A stretch of 64,000 nt of DNA from Bacillus nitratireducens (GTDB taxonomy: Bacteria > Bacillota > Bacilli > Bacillales > Bacillaceae_G), in contig NZ_MAOC01000091.1 in assembly GCF_001884135.1 (NCBI RefSeq), positions 186,001 through 250,000 on the forward strand. Direction: 5' to 3'. The notes under the pieces were generated by a model. The model ran no database searches and had not been told where the DNA came from. It was given only the letters and a program-made list of their open reading frames with translations. Positions 1-8,342 of this stretch are shown here, in pieces (the first letter of the stretch is position 1; each line of letters starts with the position of its first letter). The translations under genes and the position numbers were made by a program.

Positions 1-282
1 TAATCTATGAATATGGTCTGTCACTTCATTCACATGTTTCGAAACGTGTTCATTGATACCGAGCAGCTTTTTCTTCTCCTCGATTTTCTCTTTAATCTCA
101 CAAAGCGGCATATGCATTTCTTTGCACTTCTCAATAAATTGTAATGTCTCAAATGCTGTTTCGTCGTAATAGCGATAATTAGATTGAGATCGCTCCGCTT
201 TTAGGATACCTAGATTCGTATAATAATCAATCGTTCGTTTCGACACGTGAGCCATGAGAGCCAACTGTCCGATTCGATACAC
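1..282 (-). CDS. MerR family transcriptional regulator (C-terminus cut by window edge)
   Basis: The reading frame begins at a GTG at 282 and runs off the left edge, giving 94 residues. The N-terminus (YRIGQLA, then VSKRTIDYYTNLGIL and SNYRYY) is the winged helix-turn-helix of MerR proteins, with the usual recognition helix and the Tyr-Tyr pair. The last visible residues start a charged coiled coil (EIKEKIEEKKKLLG) that in this family forms the dimer helix. The effector domain is outside the window, so the ligand cannot be guessed. A purine-rich run lies about 15 bases before the GTG, which is distant, so the start is only fairly sure. Confidence 0.85.
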   Translation of the reverse strand, partial: MYRIGQLALMAHVSKRTIDYYTNLGILKAERSQSNYRYYDETAFETLQFIEKCKEMHMPLCEIKEKIEEKKKLLGINEHVSKHVNEVTDHIHRL

Positions 283-424
283 CTTCCCAACGATCTTCCC
301 CCCTTGTTTATATTACTACAATCATACAATACATAAACTGTACAGTCAAACGTGACGGTTTGTTATTCACAATTTATACACAATTTCACGTCTCATCTTA
401 TACTATTCAAAAATATGTGTCCTA

Positions 425-771
425 TTATTGCTGCAAATTTTCTTTCGGTACCCATCCAGCTTCACCATTTACCGTTTCAAACCAATCCATCCATTCAGTT
501 CTGCTAACCCAATTAGTATTTCTCCACTACTCAATTGTAATTCTTTTGCAGTATGTCGCTTTATAATAACTCCACTTTCATCTGTACACTTACTTATTAT
601 TTGCTCTGGTACCCAGCCTTTCCTATTATAATTCTCCTCCGAACAACGCACCCAGTTATCCAACTTTTTTGGTCCCTTATGCTTTTCACTAACAGAAACA
701 AGATCTCCCTTCTCTAAACGAATTGGATCCGGATAATCACTGGCATGCAACTTAATAGCAATATTTTTCAT
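425..771 (-). pseudogene. Two-module SH3-like domain protein, frameshifted
   Basis: The frame starting at 771 encodes an SH3-like module (GDLVSVSEK, then WVRC and GWVPEQII) and enters a second one before reaching a TAA after GWIGLKR near 469. In the next frame the same strand reads W-M-D-W-F-E-T-V-N-G-E-A-G-W-V-P-K-E-N-L-Q-Q and stops at 425. That is the expected second half of the module, with the same W...GWVP signature as the first. An indel of one or two bases near 485-495 explains this. The intact protein would be about 115 residues of two SH3 modules, without a visible signal peptide. It could be a sequencing error; otherwise the gene is a recent pseudogene. Confidence 0.75.
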
Positions 772-776
772 AACAC

Positions 777-806
777 TCTACAATAATCAGAAAATTAAGT
801 TATAAT
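777..806 (+). promoter_or_regulatory. Candidate sigma-A promoter for leader peptide and EamA gene
   Basis: TCTACA at 777-782 and a perfect TATAAT at 801-806 are separated by 18 bases and lie 33 bases before the leader peptide ATG. This is the only good promoter between the divergent SH3 gene and the transporter. It would put the whole 839-976 leader in the transcript. Confidence 0.55.
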
Positions 807-838
807 GTCATTATAAAAAAAGAAAGGAGACTACGCTC

Positions 839-889
839 ATGTACTACAACACTTCATTCGAAAACGATCAACCTGTAGTCCGTCTATAA
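839..889 (+). CDS. Leader peptide MYYNTSFENDQPVVRL ahead of EamA transporter
   Basis: A 16-codon frame starts with ATG at 839 behind a strong ribosome binding site (AAAGGAGA, about 8 bases upstream) and ends with TAA at 887-889. Its last four sense codons (875-886) overlap the first arm of a set of competing hairpins that can hide the ribosome binding site of the downstream transporter. A good ribosome binding site on so short a frame, together with the placement of the arms, suggests a regulatory leader peptide like those ahead of erm genes. The inducer that might stall the ribosome is unknown. Confidence 0.65.
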   Translation: MYYNTSFENDQPVVRL

Positions 890-971
890 TCTAAGACGGG
901 CATTCATATAACAAGTGCACTATGCCTCGTCTTAGGGAATAAATCATAACCCTAAAAATAGACGGAGGTAA
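878..971 (+). promoter_or_regulatory. Four-segment translational attenuator candidate
   Basis: Four segments can pair in two exclusive ways. Segment 1 (878-885) pairs with segment 2 (894-901), and segment 3 (923-932) pairs with segment 4 (960-970, one bulged G), which contains the GGAGG of the EamA gene; this second stem is stacked on TTAGGG/CCCTAA (932-937 with 950-955). Alternatively segment 2 (891-903) pairs with segment 3 (922-935) in a 13-bp stem with one bulge, leaving GGAGG free. Segment 1 lies in the leader peptide codons, so a stalled ribosome would favour the open form. Segment 1 also matches 958-965 perfectly over 8 bases. No U-run follows, so this looks translational, not a terminator. 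Confidence 0.6.
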
Positions 972-976
972 TTCAA

Positions 977-1864
977 ATGAAACAAACAATTTTAGGTGCT
1001 ATATGTTTATCTCTAGCAGCAAGTATATGGGGCGGTATGTACGTTGTTAGTAAATACGTACTCGACTTTATCTCGCCACTTACACTCGTTTGGCTACGCT
1101 TTATTATCGCTTTTGTTGTTTTATATGTAATTTTGAAAATAACTGAAAAAAAGCAAAAGAAAAAAGTAACCATCCACAAAAAAGATTGGCTATTATTTGC
1201 TTGGATTGGATTCATCGGGTATTTCATTTCAATCACATGTCAATTTATCGGAACGAAATTATCCGATGCTCATACAGGCTCCTTAGTGACATCAGCTACA
1301 CCTGCATTTATGGTTATATTTGCAGCGCTCATTTTAAAAGAGAAACTAACTACTCGTAGACTTTTATCAACTATAATAGCGACACTCGGTGTCATTATCG
1401 TTATCGGATGGGATATTGAAATCGGCTCCTATTTTATCGGTTCAATCATTTTAGTTGGAGCTGCTATTACGTGGGCTTTACTGTCCATTTATGTAAAAAT
1501 CGCTTCAGCTCGATTTTCATCTTTAATTATTACAACGTACGCAATATTTTTTTCACTCTTTTTCATTACACCTTTTATGGTATGGGAAGTTCAAACAAAT
1601 CCTATTGAACATATGAACATGTATGTAGTATTGGGCGTACTCTATTTAGGAATCGTCTCAACTGCAGGTGCATTTTTCCTTTGGAATAAAGGATTAGAAT
1701 TAATGGATGCTAGCATCGGCTCATTATTTTTCTTCTTTCAACCTATCGTCGGTTCAATACTTGGCTGGCTCCTATTAAATGAGACGTTAAGCAGTAACTT
1801 TTTCATTGGTGGTATCCTTATTATATGTAGTGTTATAATTACTACTTTTGAAAAGCAAAAATAG
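977..1864 (+). CDS. EamA/DMT family transporter (10 TM)
   Basis: This 295-residue protein has about ten hydrophobic helices arranged as two EamA repeats (roughly residues 5-140 and 150-290). It shows family signatures such as WGGMYVVSKYVL near the N-terminus, WLRFIIAF, and the final FFFQPIVGSILGWLLLNETLS. It is an inner-membrane drug/metabolite transporter, probably an exporter of amino acids, nucleobases or small drugs; the substrate cannot be read from sequence. The start ATG has GGAGG 8 bases upstream, and that site is the target of the leader hairpins. It is the only gene of its transcription unit. Confidence 0.9.
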   Translation: MKQTILGAICLSLAASIWGGMYVVSKYVLDFISPLTLVWLRFIIAFVVLYVILKITEKKQKKKVTIHKKDWLLFAWIGFIGYFISITCQFIGTKLSDAHTGSLVTSATPAFMVIFAALILKEKLTTRRLLSTIIATLGVIIVIGWDIEIGSYFIGSIILVGAAITWALLSIYVKIASARFSSLIITTYAIFFSLFFITPFMVWEVQTNPIEHMNMYVVLGVLYLGIVSTAGAFFLWNKGLELMDASIGSLFFFFQPIVGSILGWLLLNETLSSNFFIGGILIICSVIITTFEKQK

Positions 1865-1871
1865 TATAAAA

Positions 1872-1900
1872 AACAGGCAGAGACTTAGTCTCTGCCTGTT
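1872..1900 (-). terminator. Rho-independent terminator of the 1885-2421 gene
   Basis: A perfect 13-bp stem with the three-base loop TTA is followed on the minus strand by TTTTTTAT. The loop is itself the TAA stop codon of the minus-strand gene, so coding sequence forms one arm. Confidence 0.8.
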
Positions 1901-2421
1901 CGCATAATTGGCTCTTGGTCGTGAAAACCGATGCAAATTGGTATATTACTTTGTAATCCACTACATGCACTTATAAAACTACACACTGTTCTTGCAATTA
2001 AATATAAAGTAATACCAATTGCCTTTTCATTTGTATCAAAGCCATTTTCAGCATACAAATCTGCTAATTCTACTGACCTCGGTCCCTCAATATCATACGT
2101 CCATTCACAAGCCCAATCATCATCCTCTTCCTCAAGTGGAATGTAATCGTCACAAACATAGAACTGACTATTCCATTCATTATCCAAATCATACTCAAAA
2201 TAAATTGCTTTTACCTCTTCACTTGCAGTAATTTCTAAAGCTTCTTTCAAACCTATCCTCATACTTTCCCTGTATGAATCTAATGAAATCAATTTAATGC
2301 GCTCCGCATCCTCACTTGACGCTAGTGTGCGACAAATATCATAATACTTCGATTCTATTTGAGATACTGATAACGAAAATACATCTTCCTGCATTTCCTC
2401 TAAATACTGAAACATATCCAA
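1885..2421 (-). CDS. Hypothetical acidic cytoplasmic protein, 178 aa
   Basis: No family is recognised with confidence. The protein is acidic and soluble, with an ordered N-terminal helical part (FQYLEEMQEDVFSLS) and a DYIPLEEEDDDWACEWTYDIEGP stretch whose spacing recalls DUF4303-like or SMI1-type proteins of Bacillus. The likely start is TTG at 2421 with GGAG nine bases upstream; the alternative ATG at 2415 is 15 bases from it. It lies 20 bases after the pentapeptide gene on the same strand and is probably cotranscribed with it. The stop codon sits in the terminator loop. Confidence 0.65.
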   Translation of the reverse strand: MDMFQYLEEMQEDVFSLSVSQIESKYYDICRTLASSEDAERIKLISLDSYRESMRIGLKEALEITASEEVKAIYFEYDLDNEWNSQFYVCDDYIPLEEEDDDWACEWTYDIEGPRSVELADLYAENGFDTNEKAIGITLYLIARTVCSFISACSGLQSNIPICIGFHDQEPIMRTGRD

Positions 2422-2441
2422 ACTATTTCACTCCATACTCT

Positions 2442-3296
2442 TTACGCACTCCAATGCGATGGACGGGACAATAATTTCGGCAATTTCGTATGTTTGTCCC
2501 CTTTCGCCGCGTTAATTTGAACTTGCGTAAGAAAAATACTATTTGTAAAATCCGTCCCGCGAATATCTGCATCTCGCAAATCTGCTCCGATGAGATCCGC
2601 TCCCCTTAAATTTGCATCTCGTAAATTAGCCGCAATAAGATAAGCTCCTCTTAAATTTGCTCCTTGTAAATCCCTCTTTTTAAGGTTAGCTCCCATAAGA
2701 TCTGCCCCTCGGTGACTGATTCGTTTTTTACGTGCAGCATTCATTTCCTTCCATACTAATTCACTCGTCTCTAAAAGGAGAACATTCACTTCCGCTCGGT
2801 GTAATGGCACATTTACTTCCATTAACTCATCTGGACTTAAATTAGAAAGACGCTCAGTCTCTTCAATTGCTTCCTTCAGCTCTTTATGAATTGTCTGTGT
2901 CGCCTTTAATAGAATAGCCTCATTCAAATACCACAGCATTTCATGAAGCTGATGCATAACCGGAAAAGCATCATACATTTCTCTCGCATGCTCGGCATCT
3001 GTCCGCCAATCAATTCCTTTAAACGTAACTTGAGAAATCTTTTGCCCAGCACCGAAACATTCAAATACTGTACAACCTTTATAGCCTTTTCCTCTAAGAT
3101 CTCTATGTATACTACATTTATAATCTGATTGTAAATTTGTGCAAGGTTTACCACCATCTTTATTCACCGCGAAATCTACTGATGCTGCAAACGGTAATGC
3201 CACACAACATAATCCAAAACATTTTTCACAATCCGCTTTTAAACTATTGTAATTTACATCCTCTTCTACACGAAAATAGTCGTTATGATTAGTCAA
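2442..3296 (-). CDS. Pentapeptide-repeat protein with N-terminal cysteine cluster
   Basis: Residues 1-110 hold many cysteines (CEKCFGLCC, then KPCTNL, YKCSIH, GCTVFECFG), a pattern that resembles the metal-binding CxxxCxxC motif of YkgJ-like proteins. A helical linker follows. The C-terminal third is about 12 pentapeptide units of the A(D/N)LRG type (GADLMGANLKKRDLQGANLRG...). Such repeats form a right-handed beta helix. The best start is TTG at 3296, eight bases after AGGGGG, giving 284 residues; a longer GTG-started frame from 3347 has no ribosome binding site. Function unknown; a metal-cluster module joined to a pentapeptide helix is seen in the B. cereus group. Confidence 0.8.
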   Translation of the reverse strand: MTNHNDYFRVEEDVNYNSLKADCEKCFGLCCVALPFAASVDFAVNKDGGKPCTNLQSDYKCSIHRDLRGKGYKGCTVFECFGAGQKISQVTFKGIDWRTDAEHAREMYDAFPVMHQLHEMLWYLNEAILLKATQTIHKELKEAIEETERLSNLSPDELMEVNVPLHRAEVNVLLLETSELVWKEMNAARKKRISHRGADLMGANLKKRDLQGANLRGAYLIAANLRDANLRGADLIGADLRDADIRGTDFTNSIFLTQVQINAAKGDKHTKLPKLLSRPSHWSA

Positions 3297-3491
3297 AATA
3301 TATACCCCCTGTTGTCTTTTGACTATTTCATAATATTCCAACTGCACTAAATAATCAATTTTAAAACAAATGGACCTATTTCATTTCAAACAACAACATA
3401 ATCCATCTATTTCTTTTCATTTAAAAAGGACACCCACTACAATATTAATTATAATTAAATTAAGAACTTTCAAATAACGAGGAGGATTACA

Positions 3492-3665
3492 ATGGCATTA
3501 GAAATGAAAACAAACTGTCAAATTTGCGACTATTCCCTTCAGCCTGATTCTGAAGCATACATATGCGTGTATGAATGTACATTTTGTGCACCATGTACAG
3601 AGGAAAGACAAAACGTTTGTCCGAATTGTGGCGGCGAACTAGTGCGTAGGCCGAAGAAGAAATAG
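3492..3665 (+). CDS. DUF1272 zinc-ribbon-like protein, 57 aa
   Basis: The short protein carries four cysteine pairs or near pairs: NCQICD, YICVYECTFCAPCT and VCPNCGGELVRRP. This is the layout of DUF1272 proteins, small probably zinc-binding cytoplasmic proteins of unknown function. A strong ribosome binding site (GGAGG) stands 6-7 bases before ATG. It is monocistronic, divergent from the pentapeptide gene, and closed by a strong terminator. Confidence 0.85.
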   Translation: MALEMKTNCQICDYSLQPDSEAYICVYECTFCAPCTEERQNVCPNCGGELVRRPKKK

Positions 3666-3697
3666 AAAAAAGCAAAGCGATATCGCTTTGCTTTTTT
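3666..3697. terminator. Bidirectional terminator
   Basis: A perfect 16-bp inverted repeat (AAAAAAGCAAAGCGAT and its complement) ends in a T-run on both strands. It closes the DUF1272 gene on the plus strand and the phosphogluconolactonase gene on the minus strand. Confidence 0.9.
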
Positions 3698-3735
3698 CTG
3701 TTTTTGGGGTATATAGAAATTCTACTAATCACAAA

Positions 3736-4803
3736 TTAAACGTTTAAAAACTTCACACAAACAGGCTCTGGTACAACAACATCAGATTGTAACAGTGTTA
3801 ACTTCCCTGTCGTTTCATTTCTTGAAAATAGTACAAGATTATGTGACTTTTCATTTGTAGCAATAAGAAATTTCCCAGTAGGATCTAACACAAAGTCCCT
3901 CGGCCAATTTCCTTCTGTAGATGTATGTTCCACAAATGCAAGCTGACCTGAATTTTGATCCACACTGAAAACAGCAATACTATTATGACCACGATTCGCT
4001 ACATATACAAAACGGCCATCAGAAGAAATATGAATAGCACTTCCTTGACTATTTCCAGCAAATTCTTTTGGAACAGTAGAACTATACTGCAACTCTGTAA
4101 AGGACCCTTCTTCCGGATGATATGTTAACACAATGACTTCCGAACTAAGTTCAGTCATCACATAAGCGTACTTTCCGTCCGGGTGAAAAGTAATATGCCT
4201 TGGACCGCTTCCTGGGTTCACAGACAAGCTATTCACTTCTTTTAATGTACTATCTTTTATTCCATACGTAATTATTTTATCAATTCCTAAATCAACACCT
4301 ATCACATATTTTTCATCAGGAGTATATCCCGCGTAATGTGCATGTGGTTTTTCTTGTCTTTCTTTATTTGGACCTGAACCTTCATGTGTAACAATAGATT
4401 TGGCAGCATTTACAGTTCCAGTTTCTTCATTTACTACAAAAGACTCAATCGTTCCTTTATGGTAATTTGCTGTAACTACCGTATGGTTTCCACTATCCAC
4501 ACTAATATGACAAGGCGAAGCCCCTTCTACTACTTGTCTGTTTTTCGCCTGTAACTCTCCAGTATGACTATTAATCGAATAAGCAGCTACACCACCAGAT
4601 TCGCCTTCCTTAACAACAGAATAGAGATATTGATTATTTTTGCTAATCGTTACATATGTAGGGTTATCCAGCTTAGCCGCAAGTGTTACATTACTAACTT
4701 TTTGTGCTTCCGTATGTAAAGTAAAAGTATATATCCCCTTACTATTTTCTTTCGTGTAAGTTCCAACATATCCAATAAGCTCTTTGTTTTCCGTCATTTT
4801 CAT
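3736..4803 (-). CDS. pgl: 6-phosphogluconolactonase (lactonase, seven-bladed propeller type)
   Basis: The protein has the lactonase (YbhE/YkgB) family repeat pattern: LIGYVGTYTKENSKGIYTF at the start, ASPCHISVD, GPRHITFHPDGKYAYV, GSAIHISSDGRFVYVANRGHNSIAVF and GNWPRDFVLDPTGKFLIATN. These are propeller blades with the conserved His and Arg residues. It hydrolyses 6-phosphoglucono-lactone to 6-phosphogluconate in the cytoplasm. The start at 4803 (MKMTEN) has GGGAGAGGG just upstream; an in-frame ATG at 4833 has only a weak site and would add ten residues. It is the last gene of the zwf-gnd-tal-gntK-pgl group, 131 bases after gluconokinase. Confidence 0.88.
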   Translation of the reverse strand: MKMTENKELIGYVGTYTKENSKGIYTFTLHTEAQKVSNVTLAAKLDNPTYVTISKNNQYLYSVVKEGESGGVAAYSINSHTGELQAKNRQVVEGASPCHISVDSGNHTVVTANYHKGTIESFVVNEETGTVNAAKSIVTHEGSGPNKERQEKPHAHYAGYTPDEKYVIGVDLGIDKIITYGIKDSTLKEVNSLSVNPGSGPRHITFHPDGKYAYVMTELSSEVIVLTYHPEEGSFTELQYSSTVPKEFAGNSQGSAIHISSDGRFVYVANRGHNSIAVFSVDQNSGQLAFVEHTSTEGNWPRDFVLDPTGKFLIATNEKSHNLVLFSRNETTGKLTLLQSDVVVPEPVCVKFLNV

Positions 4804-4934
4804 AACCCTCTCCCTATAGTTTTTGTTCATCATACTTCTTTTTAAGCAACCTAAAACTATTTTTCATTGAAAGAATATCCTAAAAAATCGGAGTACCTCT
4901 TTATACGTTACCATATTTTTCTGCCAAATAGCCT

Positions 4935-6476
4935 CTAAACCCACTTTTTCTGAAAAGCTGCTATACTTTCATATTCTTCTTCCAAGTGACGGGCCAAACG
5001 AATATAGATCGGTGTTAAATCTTTATATTTCTCCACACTTCCCATGTTTGGCTCATGATAAAAATTGGCACCTACCATATTAGAAACTACATGTAATGTA
5101 TCTACTTCACCTAAGCTATATAAACCGAGGATTGCCGCTCCTAGGCAAGAACTTTCGAAACTTTCAGGAACGTATACGTCTTGATGAAAAATATCCGCCA
5201 TCATCTGTCTCCAAATTTCTGACCTTGCAAAACCACCTGTCGCTTGAATTTTTTTCGGTTCGCCAATTAGTTCTTTTAACGCAAGAAGAACTGTATACAA
5301 GTTATAAATGATTCCCTCTAAAACAGCACGTATAAGATGCTCTTTCTTATGATGTAGTCCAAGCCCAAAGAAAGATCCCCGCGCATTCGCATTCCATAAA
5401 GGAGCTCTTTCGCCTGCTAAATATGGATGAAATAATAAACCGTCAGATCCAGGATTCACTTTTGCCGCTATTTCCGTAAGCACTTCATATGGATCTTTTC
5501 CTAAACGCTTCCCATGCTCAACTTCTAACGTACATAATTGGTCGCGAACCCACCTAAAAATCATACCACCATTATTAACCGGTCCACCAATTACCCAAAG
5601 GTCCTCAGTTAACGCATAACAAAAAGTCCTACCTTTCGGATCCGTTACAGGATGATTTGTGACAACTCGCACTGCACCGCTCGTACCAATTGTAATAGCA
5701 ACTACTCCAGGTTCTATTGCATTTACACCTAAATTCGATAGTACCCCATCACTCGCACCGATTATAAAAGGAGTAGTAACAAGTACATTCATCTCTCTTG
5801 CAAGTTCTTCATTTATCCCTATTAAACTGTGCGTCGTTGGAACAACTGTAGATAGCTTTTCATCGGTAATTCCTGCAACACGAAGAGCTGCCTCATCCCA
5901 TTTTAAAGATTTCAAATTGAACATTCCTGTTGCTGATGCAATAGAATAATCAATTACATATTCCTTAAATAACTTATAGAAAACATACTCTTTAATAGAG
6001 ATGAATTTATAGCTTTTTGCAAATAACTCAGCATGTTCATTTTTAAGCCAAACTAATTTTGAAAGTGGTGACATAGGATGGATTGGTGTTCCAGTACGAA
6101 GGTAAATTTCATGACCATTCATATCATTTTTTATTTTTTCTGCCCAGCTTGCACTTCTATTATCTGCCCAAGTGATACATCTCGTTAACGGCTTCCCTGC
6201 TTCGTCTACAGCAATGACACTATGCATTGCCGAACTAAAAGAAACACAAAGAATATCAACTGGCTGCACATTACTTGATTGTATAGTTTCTTTAATCGTA
6301 TGTATGACCGCTTGAAAAATCTCTTCTGGATCTTGTTCTGCTGTTTCTGGTGCGGGAGAATATAAAGGGTATTCAATCCCATGACTTGTAATAACTGATC
6401 CATCCACCGAAAACAAAACTGATTTTGTACTAGTTGTCCCAATATCTACACCAATCATATATTTCGAGCTCACCAT
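4935..6476 (-). CDS. gntK: Gluconokinase (FGGY family)
   Basis: The 513-residue length is typical of FGGY sugar kinases. The first phosphate loop GVDIGTTSTK lies at residues 9-18, and the C-terminal ATP-site segment IQATGGFARSEIWRQMMADI lies near residue 415. Between them GASDGVLSNLGVNA and AITIGTSGAVR are the family's nucleotide and substrate motifs. Its neighbours (zwf, gnd, transaldolase, lactonase) favour gluconate over other sugars: it would make 6-phosphogluconate for the adjacent dehydrogenase. No gluconate permease is in the cluster. The ATG at 6476 follows AAGGGG. A terminator-like hairpin separates it from tal, so it may be transcribed partly on its own. Confidence 0.87.
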   Translation of the reverse strand: MVSSKYMIGVDIGTTSTKSVLFSVDGSVITSHGIEYPLYSPAPETAEQDPEEIFQAVIHTIKETIQSSNVQPVDILCVSFSSAMHSVIAVDEAGKPLTRCITWADNRSASWAEKIKNDMNGHEIYLRTGTPIHPMSPLSKLVWLKNEHAELFAKSYKFISIKEYVFYKLFKEYVIDYSIASATGMFNLKSLKWDEAALRVAGITDEKLSTVVPTTHSLIGINEELAREMNVLVTTPFIIGASDGVLSNLGVNAIEPGVVAITIGTSGAVRVVTNHPVTDPKGRTFCYALTEDLWVIGGPVNNGGMIFRWVRDQLCTLEVEHGKRLGKDPYEVLTEIAAKVNPGSDGLLFHPYLAGERAPLWNANARGSFFGLGLHHKKEHLIRAVLEGIIYNLYTVLLALKELIGEPKKIQATGGFARSEIWRQMMADIFHQDVYVPESFESSCLGAAILGLYSLGEVDTLHVVSNMVGANFYHEPNMGSVEKYKDLTPIYIRLARHLEEEYESIAAFQKKWV

Positions 6477-6532
6477 GTAACCCCTTTCATATTATTCCTA
6501 TAACAAAAGAGCACCATGATGTATACAAAAAA

Positions 6533-6586
6533 GACGCTCCCTTATGAGAGCTACGTTTTAATAAACTTCTCTCTCATAAGGAGGTC
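6533..6586 (-). terminator. Terminator/attenuator between tal and gntK
   Basis: CTCTCATAAG with its complement forms an 11-bp perfect core stem, extended outward with small bulges, around a 20-base loop. The minus strand then reads CTTTTTT. It should end or reduce transcription from zwf-gnd-tal into gntK-pgl. Confidence 0.7.
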
Positions 6587-6633
6587 CTTTTCATAACTAT
6601 AGTGCTATTTTGAAAAGTGAAATCTTCATTTCA

Positions 6634-7302
6634 TTATAACTTAGGCGCTTTCGCCCAATCCGCAGCAAACTTTTCAATACCTTGATCGGTTAGTGGATGC
6701 ATAGCAAGTTGTTCAATGACTTTATAAGGAATTGTAGCAATATGTGCACCCGCCATCGCTACACGAGTTACATGGTCTGGGTGTCTAACAGAAGCCGCAA
6801 TAATTTGTGTATCTAATAGATGAATATCGAATAATTCAGCAATTTTAGCAACTAATAGTACGCCATCTTCAGAAATATCATCCAAACGGCCTAAAAATGG
6901 AGAAACGTACGTTGCACCTGCTCGAGCAGCTAAAAGAGCTTGGTTCACAGTGAAAATAAGTGTAACGTTCGTTTTCACACCTTTTTCAGTAAGGTAACGA
7001 CAAGCTTCTAATCCTGCTAGTGTCATCGGCAGTTTTATTGTAACTTTTTCATCGCCACCGTTAATTTTAATCAGTTCTTCTGCTTGAGCGATCATCTCTT
7101 CGGCTGTAACAGCATCTGGCGTTACTTCTGCCGAAACAGATTCAACGTTAGGCACTGCCTGACAAATTTCTGCAATACGGTCTTCAAACTTAATGCCCTC
7201 TTTCGCTACTAAAGAAGGATTCGTTGTAACGCCAGCTAAAACCCCTAGTTTATATGCCTTTTTTATGTCCTCAAGATTTGCAGTATCAATAAAAAACTTC
7301 AT
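6634..7302 (-). CDS. tal: Transaldolase (TalC/fructose-6-phosphate aldolase-like type)
   Basis: The 222-residue protein starts [31 protein letters not shown] and carries KVTIKLPMT with the Schiff-base lysine, [26 protein letters not shown] and [15 protein letters not shown]. Length and motifs fit the short class I aldolase subfamily in which most Bacillus enzymes act as transaldolase. It moves a dihydroxyacetone unit between sedoheptulose 7-phosphate and glyceraldehyde 3-phosphate in the non-oxidative pentose phosphate branch. ATG follows GGGAGGG by about nine bases. It lies 51 bases after gnd on the same strand. Confidence 0.92.
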   Translation of the reverse strand: MKFFIDTANLEDIKKAYKLGVLAGVTTNPSLVAKEGIKFEDRIAEICQAVPNVESVSAEVTPDAVTAEEMIAQAEELIKINGGDEKVTIKLPMTLAGLEACRYLTEKGVKTNVTLIFTVNQALLAARAGATYVSPFLGRLDDISEDGVLLVAKIAELFDIHLLDTQIIAASVRHPDHVTRVAMAGAHIATIPYKVIEQLAMHPLTDQGIEKFAADWAKAPKL

Positions 7303-7353
7303 GATTCATTCCCTCCATTTTTTAAACGCTAACGAGTTATAATTTTAAAATGT

Positions 7354-8247
7354 TTATTTCTTTTCTACTGCATGTCCGCCAAATTCATTGCGCAGTGCTG
7401 CTACAACTTTTCCTGTAAATGTATCATTGTCTAATGAGCGGTAGCGCATTAATAGAGACATTGCGATAACAGGAGTTGCTGTTTGAAGGTCTAATGCTGT
7501 TTCTACTGTCCATTTTCCTTCACCAGAAGAATGCATAACGCCCTTAATTTCATCCAGTTTTGCATCTTTAGAAAATGCATTTTCAGTTAATTCCATTAAC
7601 CATGAACGAATGACTGAACCGTTGTTCCATACTCTTGATACTTTTTCATAATCGTAGTCAAATTCACTCTTCTCTAAAACCTCAAATCCTTCACCAATAG
7701 CAGCCATCATTCCGTATTCAATTCCGTTGTGAATCATTTTTAAAAAGTGACCACTACCAGCTTTTCCAGCATATAAGTATCCATTTTCTACAGCTGTATC
7801 TCGGAAAATAGGTTCAACGATGTCCCAAGCTTCTTGGTCTCCTCCGATCATGTAACAAGCACCATTACGAGCACCTTCCATTCCGCCAGAAGTTCCTGCA
7901 TCCATAAAGTGAATGCCATCTTTCTTTAATTGCTCATATCGGCGAATAGACTCTTTATAATGTGAATTACCGGCTTCAATTAAAATATCTCCTTTTGATA
8001 ATAGAGGTGTAATCTCATTAATAACAGAATCAACAACAGCGTGCGGAACCATAACCCATAGAATTCTTGGTGATTCTAATGATTGAACAAGTTCGTTTAA
8101 ACTAGACGTACCTGTAGCCCCATACGCTTTCATTTCTTCCACTGCACTCGTATTTAAATCGAATGCAGCTACTTCATGTTTATGATCGATTAAATTCTTC
8201 CCTAAATTTAATCCCATTTTACCTAAACCAATTAATCCTACTCTCAT
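7354..8247 (-). CDS. gnd: 6-phosphogluconate dehydrogenase, decarboxylating (short GndA/YqeC type)
   Basis: The Rossmann motif GLIGLGKMGLNLG is at residues 4-16. GHFLKMIHNGIEYG carries the catalytic lysine and asparagine, and VMHSSGEGKWTVETAL follows. At 297 residues it belongs to the short bacterial class related to B. subtilis YqeC, many members of which prefer NAD. It oxidises and decarboxylates 6-phosphogluconate to ribulose 5-phosphate. The start at 8247 has AAGGAGG 9 bases upstream; the frame is open for 11 more codons but without support. Placed between zwf and tal, it forms the core of the oxidative branch. Confidence 0.92.
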   Translation of the reverse strand: MRVGLIGLGKMGLNLGKNLIDHKHEVAAFDLNTSAVEEMKAYGATGTSSLNELVQSLESPRILWVMVPHAVVDSVINEITPLLSKGDILIEAGNSHYKESIRRYEQLKKDGIHFMDAGTSGGMEGARNGACYMIGGDQEAWDIVEPIFRDTAVENGYLYAGKAGSGHFLKMIHNGIEYGMMAAIGEGFEVLEKSEFDYDYEKVSRVWNNGSVIRSWLMELTENAFSKDAKLDEIKGVMHSSGEGKWTVETALDLQTATPVIAMSLLMRYRSLDNDTFTGKVVAALRNEFGGHAVEKK

Positions 8248-8342
8248 AATATAATTCCTCCTTGAATTACCTTTCATCATAAATACATGTTAATAAAATG
8301 ATGAATATCTTTTGTCATATTGCTTTACTTATAAGAATGTAC

